From NCBI RefSeq assembly GCF_042477335.2, contig NC_091260.1, positions 51,603,001-51,667,000 of the forward strand: 64,000 bases of DNA, read 5' to 3'. The stretch comes from Ovis canadensis. Taxonomy: Eukaryota > Chordata > Mammalia > Artiodactyla > Bovidae. Below are positions 1 through 11,485 of the stretch, piece after piece. Position 1 is the first letter of the stretch. Each line of letters starts with the position of its first letter. The translations under genes and the position numbers were made by a program. Under the pieces are notes generated by a model. That model did not search any database. It saw only the letters and a program-made list of their open reading frames with translations, and was not told the DNA's origin.

Positions 1-2587
1 TAGGGGACTTACTGTATCTCCTTTGTCCTAGGAGGCATCTGTCTCCAGATGTATCTGGGACACTGGAGCCCTGGAAAGTGTGGGGAGTGGAAGGGGTTGA
101 GGCTGCAGGGTTTTCTTCTGGATGGGAGCAAAGAACTTAGTCTTCTTTTGGTGTTATTCTCCCTTAGAGGCCCTGTGTCCCAGGGTTCTTGTGAAACAGC
201 CTTTTTAGCATGTCCTTACATTTCCCTCTGTCTTGAGTTCATGGCCATTTCACTGTTATTGAATCTAGTTTCTCTAGCTCTCTCTATGTTCCAGGTACAT
301 TTTTGCCTTAGGATTTTATCTTCTACCAATGGGTTTCTGCCTCCCAGAAACCCAAGTTTATGTTGGGATTTCTGCTCTATCCTCAGTGGAAACTCTAGGT
401 TCATGAGAAACAATGGTTTATTACCAGGACCTTTCTGGGATTTGGGATCTAACTAAGAGGTTTCCATGGCCAAACAGATGCCACCTACTCAATTCTCTAG
501 GAGCTTCTGGGGTAGGGGGCCATCCAGCTGTTCAGTTATGGGCTCCATGGCAAGGCCAGTTCTTCCTACGCTTCAGCCACTTCTCTTGCCCTCTCTAGCA
601 TGGAAGTGGAGATGTTCCATCCTGCGTGGGAGAGAACTGCCTCACTGCCTCACAGAGAAGCTAAGGGAGAAGAGACTGTGCTCCGTCCTCCAGGCCCATG
701 ATGCTTCAGAGCTGCTGCTGTGTGTTCAGCTCAGTGGTGGGGATGTTTGGTGTTGGTGGGTGGATGTGTGGGTGCTGGCGTGGAGGTGAGGAACCAGAAG
801 ATGGGAGGAGAATAGGGGAGTACCTTTGCCCACAGTGCCCCTAAAATTCATAATGAGGTTTTCAAAGGGTGCGTTTTTATACAGTATTATTTACTTTCCC
901 CAAAGAGTGAAGGTGGTGACAATAAAAGGGGACAGGGTGACTCGGTGGGCATGGAGAATACATCTCCTGACCCTACTTTTCTGTCTTTGGGAATTTCTGT
1001 GAAAAGAAGGGGGTGCCTTACAAAGAGAGTCTGCAGCCAGTTTCAGGAGAGACCCACAAGCTGTGGTTTCCGGAACGACAGTGTGATCATAATTGATACC
1101 TGTGTTGTAGTAATCACCACTTCAGTGGCCTTGTCTGTTCCTAGACATAGGGGGAGGGGTGGCGACAGGAAGCGGTGTTGGTTCTTCCATCTAGATTCAG
1201 TCTTGCAGGTGAATTTGAGAGTTAGGTAAGAAGTACATGGCTAAACCACCGCCTAATCAAAGGAACTTGTGGGCAAATGCTGGGGAAGATGGCTGGAGGC
1301 TTTGTGTGCTTCTTCTCAGACCTGCCCTAGTTCACCACCTCCAGGTCTCTTTAAGGCGCAGCCTCATCTATCTCATGCATGTTTCTCTTCCACCATTCCA
1401 TGTTTAGCATGGATAGGAGATGCAGGCGACAAGAAGATGGGCTGCAGAAAGGGTTGTACCTCTGATCTTGGTCTAGCCATGCACGCCTAGCTTCCCAAAG
1501 GGTCAAATGTCTGGTAGCCCAGGCCTTGCAGAAGGACCAGCTGGAGAACCTTGGTCACTTACTGTCTTCCTCCTTCAGGTTATTTTATCTTTTCATCCAC
1601 GTGGTTGGAGTGTCCACACAAGCTGGATGGGACCGTGTCAAGGTGGCTGTGTATGGTTGGGCAGTTTGTACACTGTGAAAATGCAACCAGCTGAGAGAGA
1701 ATGGGGCCTGGGCTCTATTAGCCCTGAACTAGGCCTGCCGTGAAGCTGTATCAGGCCACAGGAAGGAATGTCTCCTGCATAGTGCCTGGTGGAGAGTCAG
1801 ATGAAGGTGCTGTCACGAGTTAGTGGTGGCCCTGGGTGAAGGGTTTAATGGAAACTCTGAAGCGTTGAATTTGGCAGCAATCTCCATTCTTGCTGCCACA
1901 ACCAATCCTCTGATGTGCTTGGAGAGACTGCCTCTAGGAAACCTGATGGTGGAGAGCTGAGGCCACAGACCACACACATGGCCCACGAGGGTAATCATTC
2001 AGCTTATACAAAGTTGGCCCACATAATGTTTTAAACTATTGGAATTAATTGTCAATATTTGCAATGCAAGAGATTTTGCATGAGGATCAGAACTCCTGCC
2101 TTCCCATGGCACAGCCAGGTGACATGTGGTTGGCAGGCAGTTAGGGTGTGACAGTCCTCAACGTGCTCCGTAGACTCTCCAGCACTGAGGATGAGACTTC
2201 ATTGATGCTTATCATAGTACTTGTGCTCTGTTTTCTTGTAGTAGAATTAAGAGACAAGTGAAATCTATCCTGGACTGTCTTTGAAAAGCAGGAACATTAA
2301 AGGCAGACTAAGAAGCCACTTAAAAATAATTCTGTTGATGTATTTTTTAAATACCTGCCAAGTCCCTCGGGCATTTGTGATTACACCCTGCACTGTCATG
2401 TGAAATCATCTCATAAACACATGGTAGAAAAAATTGGAGAAGTTCCTCTAAAGCCCATGCTCCTTCATTGGGCTGTTATATTAAGTGACTAGGCTGACAG
2501 AAGAAGCTTGGCTTATCATGATTCCTCTTCAGTGGAGTTCAGGTTGGGAGGTGTGTTTGGGGGATTTGCTTGTCACTCTGATGGCAG

Positions 2588-2724
2588 TTGGATGGCATCG
2601 CCAACTGCATGGACATGAGTTTGAGCAAGCTCTGGGAGTTGGTGATGGACAGGGAAGCTTGGCATGCTGCAGTCCACGGAGTTGCAAAGAGTCAGACACA
2701 ACTGAGTGACTGAACCGAACTGAC
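2588..2724 (+). mobile_element. BovB LINE 3' end fragment
   Basis: Matches the BovB 3' end: GGACATGAGTTTGAGCAAGC, then GTTGGTGATGGACAGG, ending in the characteristic GACTGAACCGAACTGA pentamer tail. A short, 5'-truncated copy. Confidence 0.8.
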
Positions 2725-3121
2725 CTGTCCCTCTGCTCTCAGTGTTTGTCAGGACGGAGGGTTTTCGCCCTCTTGCTGAGCTGCGGGGCTAGCTGATGAG
2801 TGGAACACACAAGACCAGGTCAAGTGTCAGATAGAAAGATACTGTGATCAGATATATGGAATCTAAATGGTGGGGTGGGGAAGGACAGAGAAAATTCGAA
2901 CATAGGTAAGACAAGCCAGGTGGCCACAAAAAAATCAGGTATCTAGGTCAATGGTGTCAGATTTCATAAGCCAAATCCCCTGATGGCCAAGTTCTGTTTG
3001 TAGGGAGGTGATGCTCAAAGGGCAGAGGGTTGAAGAGATCAGTCCTTAGCTGAGGGGACCACTGGGAATTTGACACCTGTGTTCATACTTTGTGTTGCCT
3101 CTACCTGACCCACACATGGCA

Positions 3122-3395
3122 GAGAAGTGGTGTGGTCCACGGGTTAAGGGCAAAGACCCGGAAAACTGATTCCTTCCCTCCCAGGTAGGAATCCTAGCCT
3201 CTTAGCTATGTGAGTTCAGTGAGCTCCTTACCCTCTTTGCCCCTTATTTCTCCTGTTTTATAATGAGGATAGGTACATATCTATTTTATAAGGTTACCTA
3301 TAGATGAGAATTGAGTTAATTCTTAGAAAGTGCTTAGAAGAGTGGCTGGCACATGTCAAATACCCAAGAAGTATTTATTACTACCAGCTTGCTGT
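3122..3395 (+). mobile_element. MIR SINE
   Basis: A diverged copy following the MIR order: GGTTAAGGGCAAAGAC, then TTAGCTATGTGAGTTCAGTG, TATAATGAGGATAGG, and AGTGCTTAGAAGAGTGGCTG before CAAATACCCAAGAAGTATTT. Confidence 0.65.
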
Positions 3396-4570
3396 CTTTC
3401 CACCTACCTTAGGAAAATGCAATATTCAGAAACATAGTTATCAGCTTGGAGGAAGTCACCCTCTGAAAGAAATGAGAGCAGCGTATATTTAGAGTCACTC
3501 CATTCAGAAAGGAGATGTGAAGTTCTCCTGGAGAGTGAGAAGCTAGGAGATGGCTTCCTGTTCGGAGCACTCTTCCTGCAGACACTTGTGCAAGACACTT
3601 GGCAAAGCCTCTCCTTGATTTACAGGAGCTTTACCATGAAAGGGGCTCAAACGGTGGCGACATGGGTGGGAGAAGACTCAGCCCTCGCCCGCGGGAGGGC
3701 ATGGCTTGGTTTGCCCTACGCAGAGCACAAGGATGCTGTGGTTTCAGCCTGGTTTGTGGGGGCACAGCCAGGTGAAGCTGCTTCAGACGGAGCTCAGTGT
3801 TGCTGTCTCCCTGCGGTTAGCATGAAGTGAGCAAAGACACAACTGCCTGTGCTTGGAGCTCAAGAGCTCGGGGTGCTGCTTTGAGCCCTGTGCGGCCCTT
3901 CTGGGGCTTTGAACTGTGGCCACAAGACGCTAGTGGCATCTTTTTCCAGATTTGTTTTGACGCTTGCTCGAAAACAAGATTTCACTCTGTCCTTCTGACG
4001 AGAATCTGACAAGGAGTGTGCTTGTAGATTTGTTTAGCCCTGGCGCAACAGACTCTCTGGTGATGCCTTGAGCAATGCAGGATGCTCTACGTCTGTGCGG
4101 AGAAAACTTTGGAGGCAGAAGGAGCCGTTACAACAGGCAATGTAAATTTGTTAGTAAGTCCAGTTTGCCAGCAAAGTAGGAGACAGAATAAGGTGCAAAA
4201 GGTGTTGGAAGCAGGTTTAGGAAATCTTTTGTTTAGACAAAAAAAGGAGTAGGAATGGGGGAGGGGCCTGAAAGAGCCCAGATGGCGGGGGTTGCTGGGC
4301 TGATGTGCTTGGAGTTAGACTAGGCTCCCAGTGCTGAAAGGAGTCCTGGTTCTCATTAGTCCTGGTTCTCATTAGTTTCCAGAGTCATTAGGCCTCTAGC
4401 AGATGTACCCTGATGTCAGGCAGCCTCCTTTCTCCAGAGCTGCAGGGGGGCCACTTGAAGAGGAAAGCGACCCTCCTTTCACACACACAAACACACACAC
4501 AAATAATACTGACAAGATGAAATTGGTTCTCTCCACAGATCTAGAATATGGAACATATAAGATTATAGGA

Positions 4571-4787
4571 GGGCTTCCTAGGTGGTGCAATGGTCCAGAA
4601 TCCACATGCCAATGCAGAAGGTCCAAGAGATGTGAATTCGATCCCTGGGTCCAGAAGATACCCTGGTGGAGGAAATGGCAACCTAGTCAAGTATTTTTGC
4701 CTGGAGAATCCAATGGGGAGAGGAGGCTGGTGGGATACTGTCCATGGGGTCGCCAAGAGTCAGACATGATGGAGCACGCATCCAAGC
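4571..4787 (+). mobile_element. Bov-tA SINE
   Basis: A tRNA-derived head GGGCTTCCTAGGTGGTGCAA followed by the shared Bov body (GGAAATGGCAACC, GCCTGGAGAATCC, CCATGGGGTCGCC). Flanked by the target-site duplication AAGATTATAGGA / AAGATTATGGGA at 4559-4570 and 4788-4799. Confidence 0.9.
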
Positions 4788-5050
4788 AAGATTATGGGAA
4801 TATCTTTACTGTAAAAAGTTACTCTCCACTTGCTAGAATTTCTGTTAAAGGAGACATTCCTCTTCATTCATTAATCCATTTCATATTTATTGAGTATCTA
4901 ATATTTATTATCTCATATTAATAAGTATGAGAAATCATGTTGAGGGAAGCTGTGTAAAATTGAGTAGAAAAAGATGATAAGCATAGAGAGATAGATTCTG
5001 AATAGCATCCTAAGAAATGTGGAATTTATTTGATAGTAAGGAGTCAGGGT

Positions 5051-5321
5051 GGAGAAGGCGATGGCACCCCACTCCAGTACGCTTGCCTGGAAAATCCCAT
5101 TCACGGAGGAGCCTGGTGGGCTGCAGTCTGTGCGGTAGCTAAGAGTCAGACACGACTGAGCAACTTCACTTTCACTTTTCACTTTCATGCATTGGAGAAG
5201 GAAATGGAAACCCACTCCAGTGTTCTTGCCTGGAGAATCCCAGGGATGGGGGAGCCTGGTGGGCTGCCGTCTATGGGGTTGCACAGAGTCGGACACGACT
5301 GAAGCAACTTAGCAAGCAAGC
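5051..5321 (+). mobile_element. Bov-A2 SINE
   Basis: Two monomers in tandem (GGAGAAGGCGATGGCACCCC and GGAGAAGGAAATGGAAACCC) joined by CACTTTCACTTTTCACTTTC. Target-site duplication AAGGAGTCAGGG on both sides (5039-5050 and 5322-5333). Confidence 0.92.
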
Positions 5322-6274
5322 AAGGAGTCAGGGGGAAGGTTTTAAAGCAAAAATGAGACATGCTTAAGTAAAGATTCAGAAAGATTATTTTGGGAATAAT
5401 GTAGAGGCTGGGTTTGGATTGAACGATGGAGGCTTTGGGAGAAGATATGAAAATAGGGGGTCAAATGAGTGCTATTTCCAGAGTCTAGAAGAAGGATTCA
5501 GAGGGATTTTGAAATAGGGTGGTGAGTGGGCATTGAAAGGAAAGGAGAGATGTTTGTAAGAAGTGATAGGTAGGGGGAGGAGAATGAGAAGGGAAGGATG
5601 GAGCCCCAGTTCTGAGAATGGGAATCATCCTTCTGGGAGATGGAAGTTGGGGTAGTAGAGCTGAGGACCTGATTCAGTAGAAAGAGAACTGCAGTCAGGG
5701 TAGGTCAAAGGGGTCAAATTCTAAGTTCCTGTCATAGCCGCCAACTTCCCTGCTTCTTGGTACCCTTCATCTGTCAACACTTCTTGTAATACGGAGCTTG
5801 TAGTTTCTCATGGTCAGCTGAAATCTGCCACTAGTATTGGTTCATCCTTGGGGACCACAGAAAAGCCACCTCAGCTGGACATCTTTTCAAATAGTTTGGA
5901 GATGGCTCCTTTATCCCTTACATTGGAAGCTTTTCTTCTTTAGGCTAAAGCTATAGGGCTTTGAATTTCCTCCCTTCTGAGCATATGTATCAGTTCCTCT
6001 GCATAAATAAATGGTGAATATATTAAAGTGTGTGGCTACAAACTGCACACAGAATTGCAGGTGAGGTCTAACCAGCTCTGATCAGAGGAAAATCAGCATC
6101 TGCCTTCCTACCACTGATGCTCTGTGGACACCAGATTATTCAGGGGACTCATCACACAGCAAATTAGATTCAATTTACTTGGACTAAAAACCTTCTGCTT
6201 TTTATTTTTAAACACTGATAAGTCATACTTCCTCTATCTTGGGCTTGTGCAATTGGCTATTTGTACTCCAGTTG

Positions 6275-6535
6275 AGCAAACTAGGTAAGACAATGGCTTT
6301 GGGGGTTCATATTGGGTTCCTAATCTATGTCTATAATTTACAAGCTTGTGACTTTGGGAAAGTTATATGATCTCTCTAGCTGTCATTTTCATTATGTATA
6401 AATGTCCATCTTAAAAGAGTACTTACCTCACAGTTATAAGACTAAATGAGATAATGCCTGTAAAGCATTCATCACTGTGCCTGACTCACAGAAAATTTCA
6501 ATAGTATTAGCTCTTATTATTTATTGTTACCATTA
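6275..6535 (+). mobile_element. MIR SINE
   Basis: The old MIR pattern: CTTGTGACTTTGGGAAAGTT, then TAAGACTAAATGAGATAATG, GCATTCATCACTGTGCCTG and a closing TATTAGCTCTTATTATT. Confidence 0.65.
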
Positions 6536-6594
6536 TTGATCTTCTAACTTTGTTATTGGCTCCTCTTTTTCTTATTAAGCATGTGTGTATATGG

Positions 6595-6795
6595 GTATGC
6601 TCAGCCACGTCCTACTCTTTGCAACTCTTTGGACTACAGCCTGCCGGGCTACACTGTCCGTGGGATTTTTCAGGCAAGAATACTGGAGTGGGTTGCTATT
6701 TCCTTCTCCAGGGGAGTTTCCTGACCCAGGGATCAAACTCACATCTCCTGTATTTTAGGCAGATTCTTCACCCACTGAGCCATCAAGGAAGCTGA
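6595..6795 (-). mobile_element. Bov-tA SINE
   Basis: Reverse orientation: AATACTGGAGTGGGTTGCTA, then GACCCAGGGATCAAAC and the tRNA-like head CCACTGAGCCATCAAGGAAG at its right end. Confidence 0.85.
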
Positions 6796-8472
6796 TTAAG
6801 CATTATTTAACTCAAATTTCTTCAAACACTGTGTCAACCACAATTATAATTTATATGAATTCTCTCTCTCTTTGGATTTCTTTGTTGATGGTTTGATCAC
6901 AGAAGTGAGTAAGACAGACATGGTCAGTTTCCCCTATATCTAACTAGTCCTAGTCCACCGAGGGAGAGGGAAAATGAATAATTCATGTAATGAATTCTGT
7001 GTTCATTAAACTCACTCCACCATTACACATTCACTTGTCATTCAGTCCTTATTTGTTTACCTTGTTCCCAAGGATATCACGAAGATGTCATGGATAATCC
7101 TGTAAAATGCCACAATGTTACACAGAGGAGAGCAACCAGGATAAGATTCAGATTCATCTCATAGAAGCAAGAGTTAGAGGACAGAGTATTATTTAGTGCC
7201 AAAAAAGAGGAGATAGTATAAATGTAGGTACTGAAGAGGGTGACAGTTTGGTGGGTGAGTTGAATGAGGATGGAGAGAAGGTGGGCCTGGGTGGCATGAA
7301 CATCCAAGGAGGCCAGTCTTATGTTGGCAGGAAATGATCCTGGAAGTAGCTCTTTCAGGCAGCCCATGCTGATACCTCCTTGATCTACAATTTGTGAGAA
7401 ATGGTAGCCCCCTTTCATGTCTTTCCCATTAATTAATCTAAAATACCAATTTTTGTAAAGAGAAGGAAATGTATCTTTGAAATAAGTGGACATGGACAAC
7501 TAAGCAAGAAAGAGGAAGCTATCCAGTCAGGGGAAGAAAGAGAAGAGAAACTATGGTTAAGTAGCGGACTTCCCCAGCTTCTGTCTGCCATCATTCATGT
7601 TAAATGTGTGGAAACCAATGGAAGTGGTGAAGGAGGCATTTTATGCTTGTACCATAGGTTAACAGTCATTCTGTTTCCTTTGCCATCTTTTGCCCAGCTG
7701 ATCTCTTCACTGAGACATCACTAGTGCAATATTTATTTTAGAAGAGAACAGCATCAGCTTCCCTTCCTTTTCATAGGAAATGCTATAACATTATTTTTTT
7801 AGACAGTTTTAAAATGGGTGATCCCTGGATTTTGTCATCTAACTTACAGCAAAAGTGCAGTGATGTACATCAGAATCATTGCCTGGTAGAAAGGTTGGCT
7901 CAGCTGTTCATCATGTGACAGATGGCTTCTTGAAGGCTGGCTTTTCAAGACTGGTGTTCAGGTTGAATGTCCAGAGTCCTGAAATGGATAACCTCCTTTG
8001 GGAGATTTAAAATCAAATGAACTCTATAGTTTTGAATTAGTTGAGGACTTGCAGGGGAGCACAGGTTCATCATGGGAGAGGGCAGACGAAACACCAGGGC
8101 AGATGAAAAACCATGAGTTTCCCAGGAGGGAGAGTGAAAAGCCTTCCTAACTCAGAAACGGGTCCTGAGACCAGGACACGTTTCACCTTTTAAGTGGACA
8201 GTATCCTTGTACTATATGGTAGGATTACATTGGAAACTGTCTTCTAACACCTTGACAACAGAATACAAGAGCATATGTTAGAGATGAATTTAATAGGGTT
8301 ATGTGAAAATACCTGTACTTTAGTTTAAGTTTTTGTTTTTTTTCAATGTGGGCTCTGTTAAGATAGGTGAAAAGGTGGTTAAACTAAAGCACATGAAACG
8401 AGGACTTAGAAGTTTTTGTTACTTGTAAATTTAATATAAGTCATCAGTTTCTTTTGGTCATCACAGACTCCT

Positions 8473-8505
8473 GGTGTGTGTGTGTGTGTGTATGTGTGTG
8501 CGCGT
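8473..8505. repeat. (TG)n microsatellite
   Basis: A run of TG dinucleotides with one TA and a terminal CGCG interruption. The reverse strand reads as an artificial His/Thr-rich frame. Confidence 0.85.
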
Positions 8506-9539
8506 GCACATCCATACACAACGGCTTTGACCCTCTGGGGTGCATTAAGAGGGATGCCGTGGTGGTGTATCCAGAAGGGAGAAACCCAGATCAGAGACTT
8601 CAGAGACATCTCAGGAAAGCAATTCCTGGGGGACATGGTGATGTGGAAGGCAAAAGCGATACCAGCTGGTTTGAAGATGGCTGGGCATTCACTAGAATTA
8701 TGAGACATGAAAGGCCCTTGGGGAGATGAACTCCTAGAACATTTTTTCTTTCTCTGGCAGAATCCCACGCAGCCTCTGGTTTGAGTGTGAAGTTCCACCC
8801 TTGCCTGCTCTGGAACCTGCACAAGGCAAGAGCTCTGTTTACTTTCATCTCTGGGTCATCTTCCTCCTCCAGGTCCGCCCAATCCTGACGATGATTGGAG
8901 TCTCACCTGGTGGCAAATGCCAACCTGAGAGACCTTTGTGGGGGTTGCTCTCCCACTGTTTAGATGAGCTAATGGGCCGCAGGAGGGGAATTCTGCCATT
9001 TCCTCCTTCACACTGGGCAAGAACACTATTACAGCAAGAAATTATAAGGAAATAAACAAGGAATTCCTACAGAGCCATTGTCTCCGCTTTTCATTTCTTT
9101 CCATTGCAATATAATGTTGCCTTGTCTAGTTCAATCTTTAATAAAAGTGGGTTAGTTGACTGCCTGCATCCTTATCACAATATGTTTTTTGTTTGAATCC
9201 TATTTGCAGATACTCTTCCATTTCCTTCTCTAGAATAACTAGAACTACATTTGAACCAACTAAATTGAAATTGTGAAATCTTAGCTGGGTTTCCTCTCCA
9301 CCTCCCAAGCTTCTGTATCACCACCCCACCCCCATAATCCTGAAGGCAAAAGTTCTGGGAATGGAACTGACAAGAAGCAGATTTAGGCAACACATCACTC
9401 TCCAGAAATAGAATACCATTACCACTGATAATTGAAATCATCTTTGGATCACTCATTGTTTTAGTGACCAATCAAGATGTGATCTGCCTACACATTTTGC
9501 ACAAGTGTATTCTAATGCAACTTAAAGTTGGCTGTGCTT

Positions 9540-9890
9540 TTAGTCTTAGGTTCGGGAGCATAGCAATAAAGAAAATTCACAACATCCCTGATTTCATGGA
9601 ACTTACACCTAGTGGAGTGATAGACAAACGAGAGTAAATGTACAATTTATCAGTTGTTGATAAGTGCAAGGGAAAAAAAATTAAAGTGGGTTTGAGATGT
9701 ATGGGGATGGTAGGGTATTTCTATTTTGTATTATGTGTTGAGGGAAGGCCTTACTGACAAAGTGTCATTTGAATAAAGGCCTGAAGGAAACTGGGGACAG
9801 GCCATGATGATATTTGGGAGAAAATTACTCCAGGCAGAGAGAAAAGCAAGTGCAAAGGCCCTGAGGCAGGTATGCGTCCTCTGTTCCAAA
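9540..9890 (-). mobile_element. L2 LINE fragment (3' region)
   Basis: An ancient repeat. Its reverse complement reads CCTCAGGGCCTTTGCACTTG, then CTCTGCCTGGAGTAATTTTC, and TCAAATGACACTTTGTCAG before AAGGCCTTCCC, the usual L2 order. Boundaries are approximate. Confidence 0.6.
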
Positions 9891-10369
9891 ATAACGTATA
9901 CTTGTTGCTTATGAAGAGTGAGCTGCGGGGAGAACAGTGGGAAATGAGATCAGAGAGGCAGCAAGGGGTAAGATCCAGGTGAGAACCTGGATGAACCTCT
10001 GCACAACATGGGACTCTAATAGAAGGCTAGAGCAATGGGGTGACTTGAAGGCTCCTTCTCCTTGGCTTGCATATGTTGAGTCTGTGATGATGATAAACCA
10101 TCCAGGTGGTAATCAAGTCCACAGCAAGAGAGAAGTTTGGATTTCGGGGAAAGAAGATGGGAATAGAAATTTCAACTTTGGCCTCATAAAGTCTTGGAAA
10201 AGTATGAGTCTTCCAGGAATTGACTGTGGATAGAGAAGGCTGAGTGCTGGGGCCTTCAACTCTTAGGGGCTGAATAGAAGAGGTGTGTGTGAGGTCCAGC
10301 AAAGATTCTCAGAAGAAGTAGCCAGTGAGGGGACCCAGAAGGGTTTCAAAGAGGCACAGCCACTGAAAA

Positions 10370-10800
10370 GAGCATTGTTGTTCACTTTGCAGAAATATGG
10401 ATGGACCTAGAGGTTGTCACACTGAGTGAAGTAAGTCAGACAGAGGAGGAGAAATACTGTATGACACCCCTTATATGTGGAATCTAAAAGAAATTATACA
10501 AATGAACTTATTTATAAGACAGAAACAGACTCGCCGACTTAGAGAACGAACTTATGGTTGCCAGAGGGGAAGAGATAGGGAGTTTGGGATGGATATGTAC
10601 ACATTGCTATGCTTAATGGATAACCAACATGGTCCTACTGTATGGCACAGGGCACACTGCTTGATGTGGCAGCCTGGATAGGAGGGGATTTTGAGAGATA
10701 ATAGATACGTGTGTGTGTATGGCTGAGTCCCTTTGCTGTCCATCTGAAACTGTCACAACATTGTTAATGGCTATATATTAATAAAATAAAAAGCTAAAAA
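10370..10800 (+). mobile_element. Ruminant L1 3' end
   Basis: L1 3'-UTR text: AATATGGATGGACCTAGAGG, then AGTGAAGTAAGTCAGACAG, CTTATGGTTGCCAGAGGGGA, and CTGAAACTGTCACAACATTG before an A-rich end at about 10780-10810. A 5'-truncated copy. Confidence 0.85.
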
Positions 10801-11115
10801 AATACAACAAAACAAAATCACTTTCTTGAGATAAGTATCACTGAATTAGATTCACTAATTTACACAAGTAAAGAGCTATCATCGTACATCAATCTCTACA
10901 AGACACATGTTCTATTAATAAAGGACTATGAATAGATAACAAGATCATGACTATACCAGAAGCTGAGACAACAGCCTTCTCCTTGACTGGTGAGACACAC
11001 CTTGGGATTTTACAGAGCAAGAACTATTGACACAAACCGTATGAAGCCATGCTGCCCTGATTTGAGCTTTGGGAGAATTTTTAATGTATCTGCCTAATGC
11101 AGATACTTCTCACAG

Positions 11116-11395
11116 GGACACATCATGATGTATGTGCTTGTTTATTTTTGAAAATATTGTTTTGGTGTCTTCTGTTTTCAGAATCACTTCAAAATGCATT
11201 CCTTCTTACTTTGGATTTTGGCTCAGAAATTTAAGGTTTATTACAGAATATTCTTTGAATTAAGGAAGGAAGACTCCCTTTACAGTGCCCCTCCTAGGCT
11301 GGTAGGGGCCATTTCTTCACTTACAGTGACAATGTATACAACAAACACCATGTTCACATGAGTTGTTTGGAAGATTCATTGCCACTCCCGTGCCT
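11116..11395 (-). other. SPEF2: SPEF2 3' untranslated region (candidate)
   Basis: About 280 bases downstream of the SPEF2 stop codon up to the expected cleavage zone, 15-25 bases past the AATAAA signal. No repeat is recognised in it. The end point is inferred from the signal only. Longer 3' ends are possible. Confidence 0.55.
11141..11146 (-). promoter_or_regulatory. Polyadenylation signal AATAAA for SPEF2
   Basis: The plus strand reads tttatt, giving AATAAA on the minus strand, 250 bases after the SPEF2 TGA. I noticed no closer AATAAA between stop and signal. Confidence 0.6.
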
Positions 11396-11485
11396 TCATT
11401 TCTTTTCCTCTGTAAGTCTTGAAGGAGACCTCTCTTCATCACTTCCTTGTACATGCTCACTCCTTTGGAGAATTATCTTAACATC
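11396..11485 (-). CDS. SPEF2: SPEF2 terminal coding exon and stop codon
   Basis: 90 nt, 29 codons plus TGA at 11398-11396. The acceptor is CTTCTCTTAG. It reads [20 protein letters not shown], then PSRLTEEKK and stop. This matches the remembered mammalian SPEF2 C-terminus almost residue for residue and joins the previous exon in phase 0. It is too short for a generic ORF search and was found by looking for this peptide. Confidence 0.93.
   Translation of the reverse strand, partial: DVKIILQRSEHVQGSDEERSPSRLTEEKK

Larger units (their letters stand above)
1..11115. other. Intergenic DNA downstream of SPEF2
   Basis: No coding exon could be supported. Bases 1-2580, 3400-4560, 5330-6270 and 6800-8470 hold no repeat or gene that I recognise. 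The rest contains the SINEs, MIR, L2 and L1 pieces listed separately. By conserved mammalian gene order IL7R should follow further left, but no IL7R exon was recognised here. Confidence 0.6.

Noticed and set aside
49..456. 135-codon open frame on the plus strand
   Set aside because: No recognisable domain, no splice or codon signal, and it overlaps antisense frames of similar quality. Chance ORF in intergenic DNA.
4403..4921. 172-codon plus-strand frame
   Set aside because: It runs from a CA-rich stretch straight through the Bov-tA at 4571-4787. The peptide is translated SINE text (VQKIPWWRKWQPSQVFLPGE).
7077..7499. 140-codon minus-strand frame
   Set aside because: The longest frame in the left flank without a named repeat, but it has no recognisable family and no supporting splice or poly(A) context. 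Left unassigned.
1..11115. IL7R exons expected by synteny
   Set aside because: No cytokine-receptor motif (such as WSxWS) or IL7R peptide was recognised in any frame. The gene presumably lies beyond the window.
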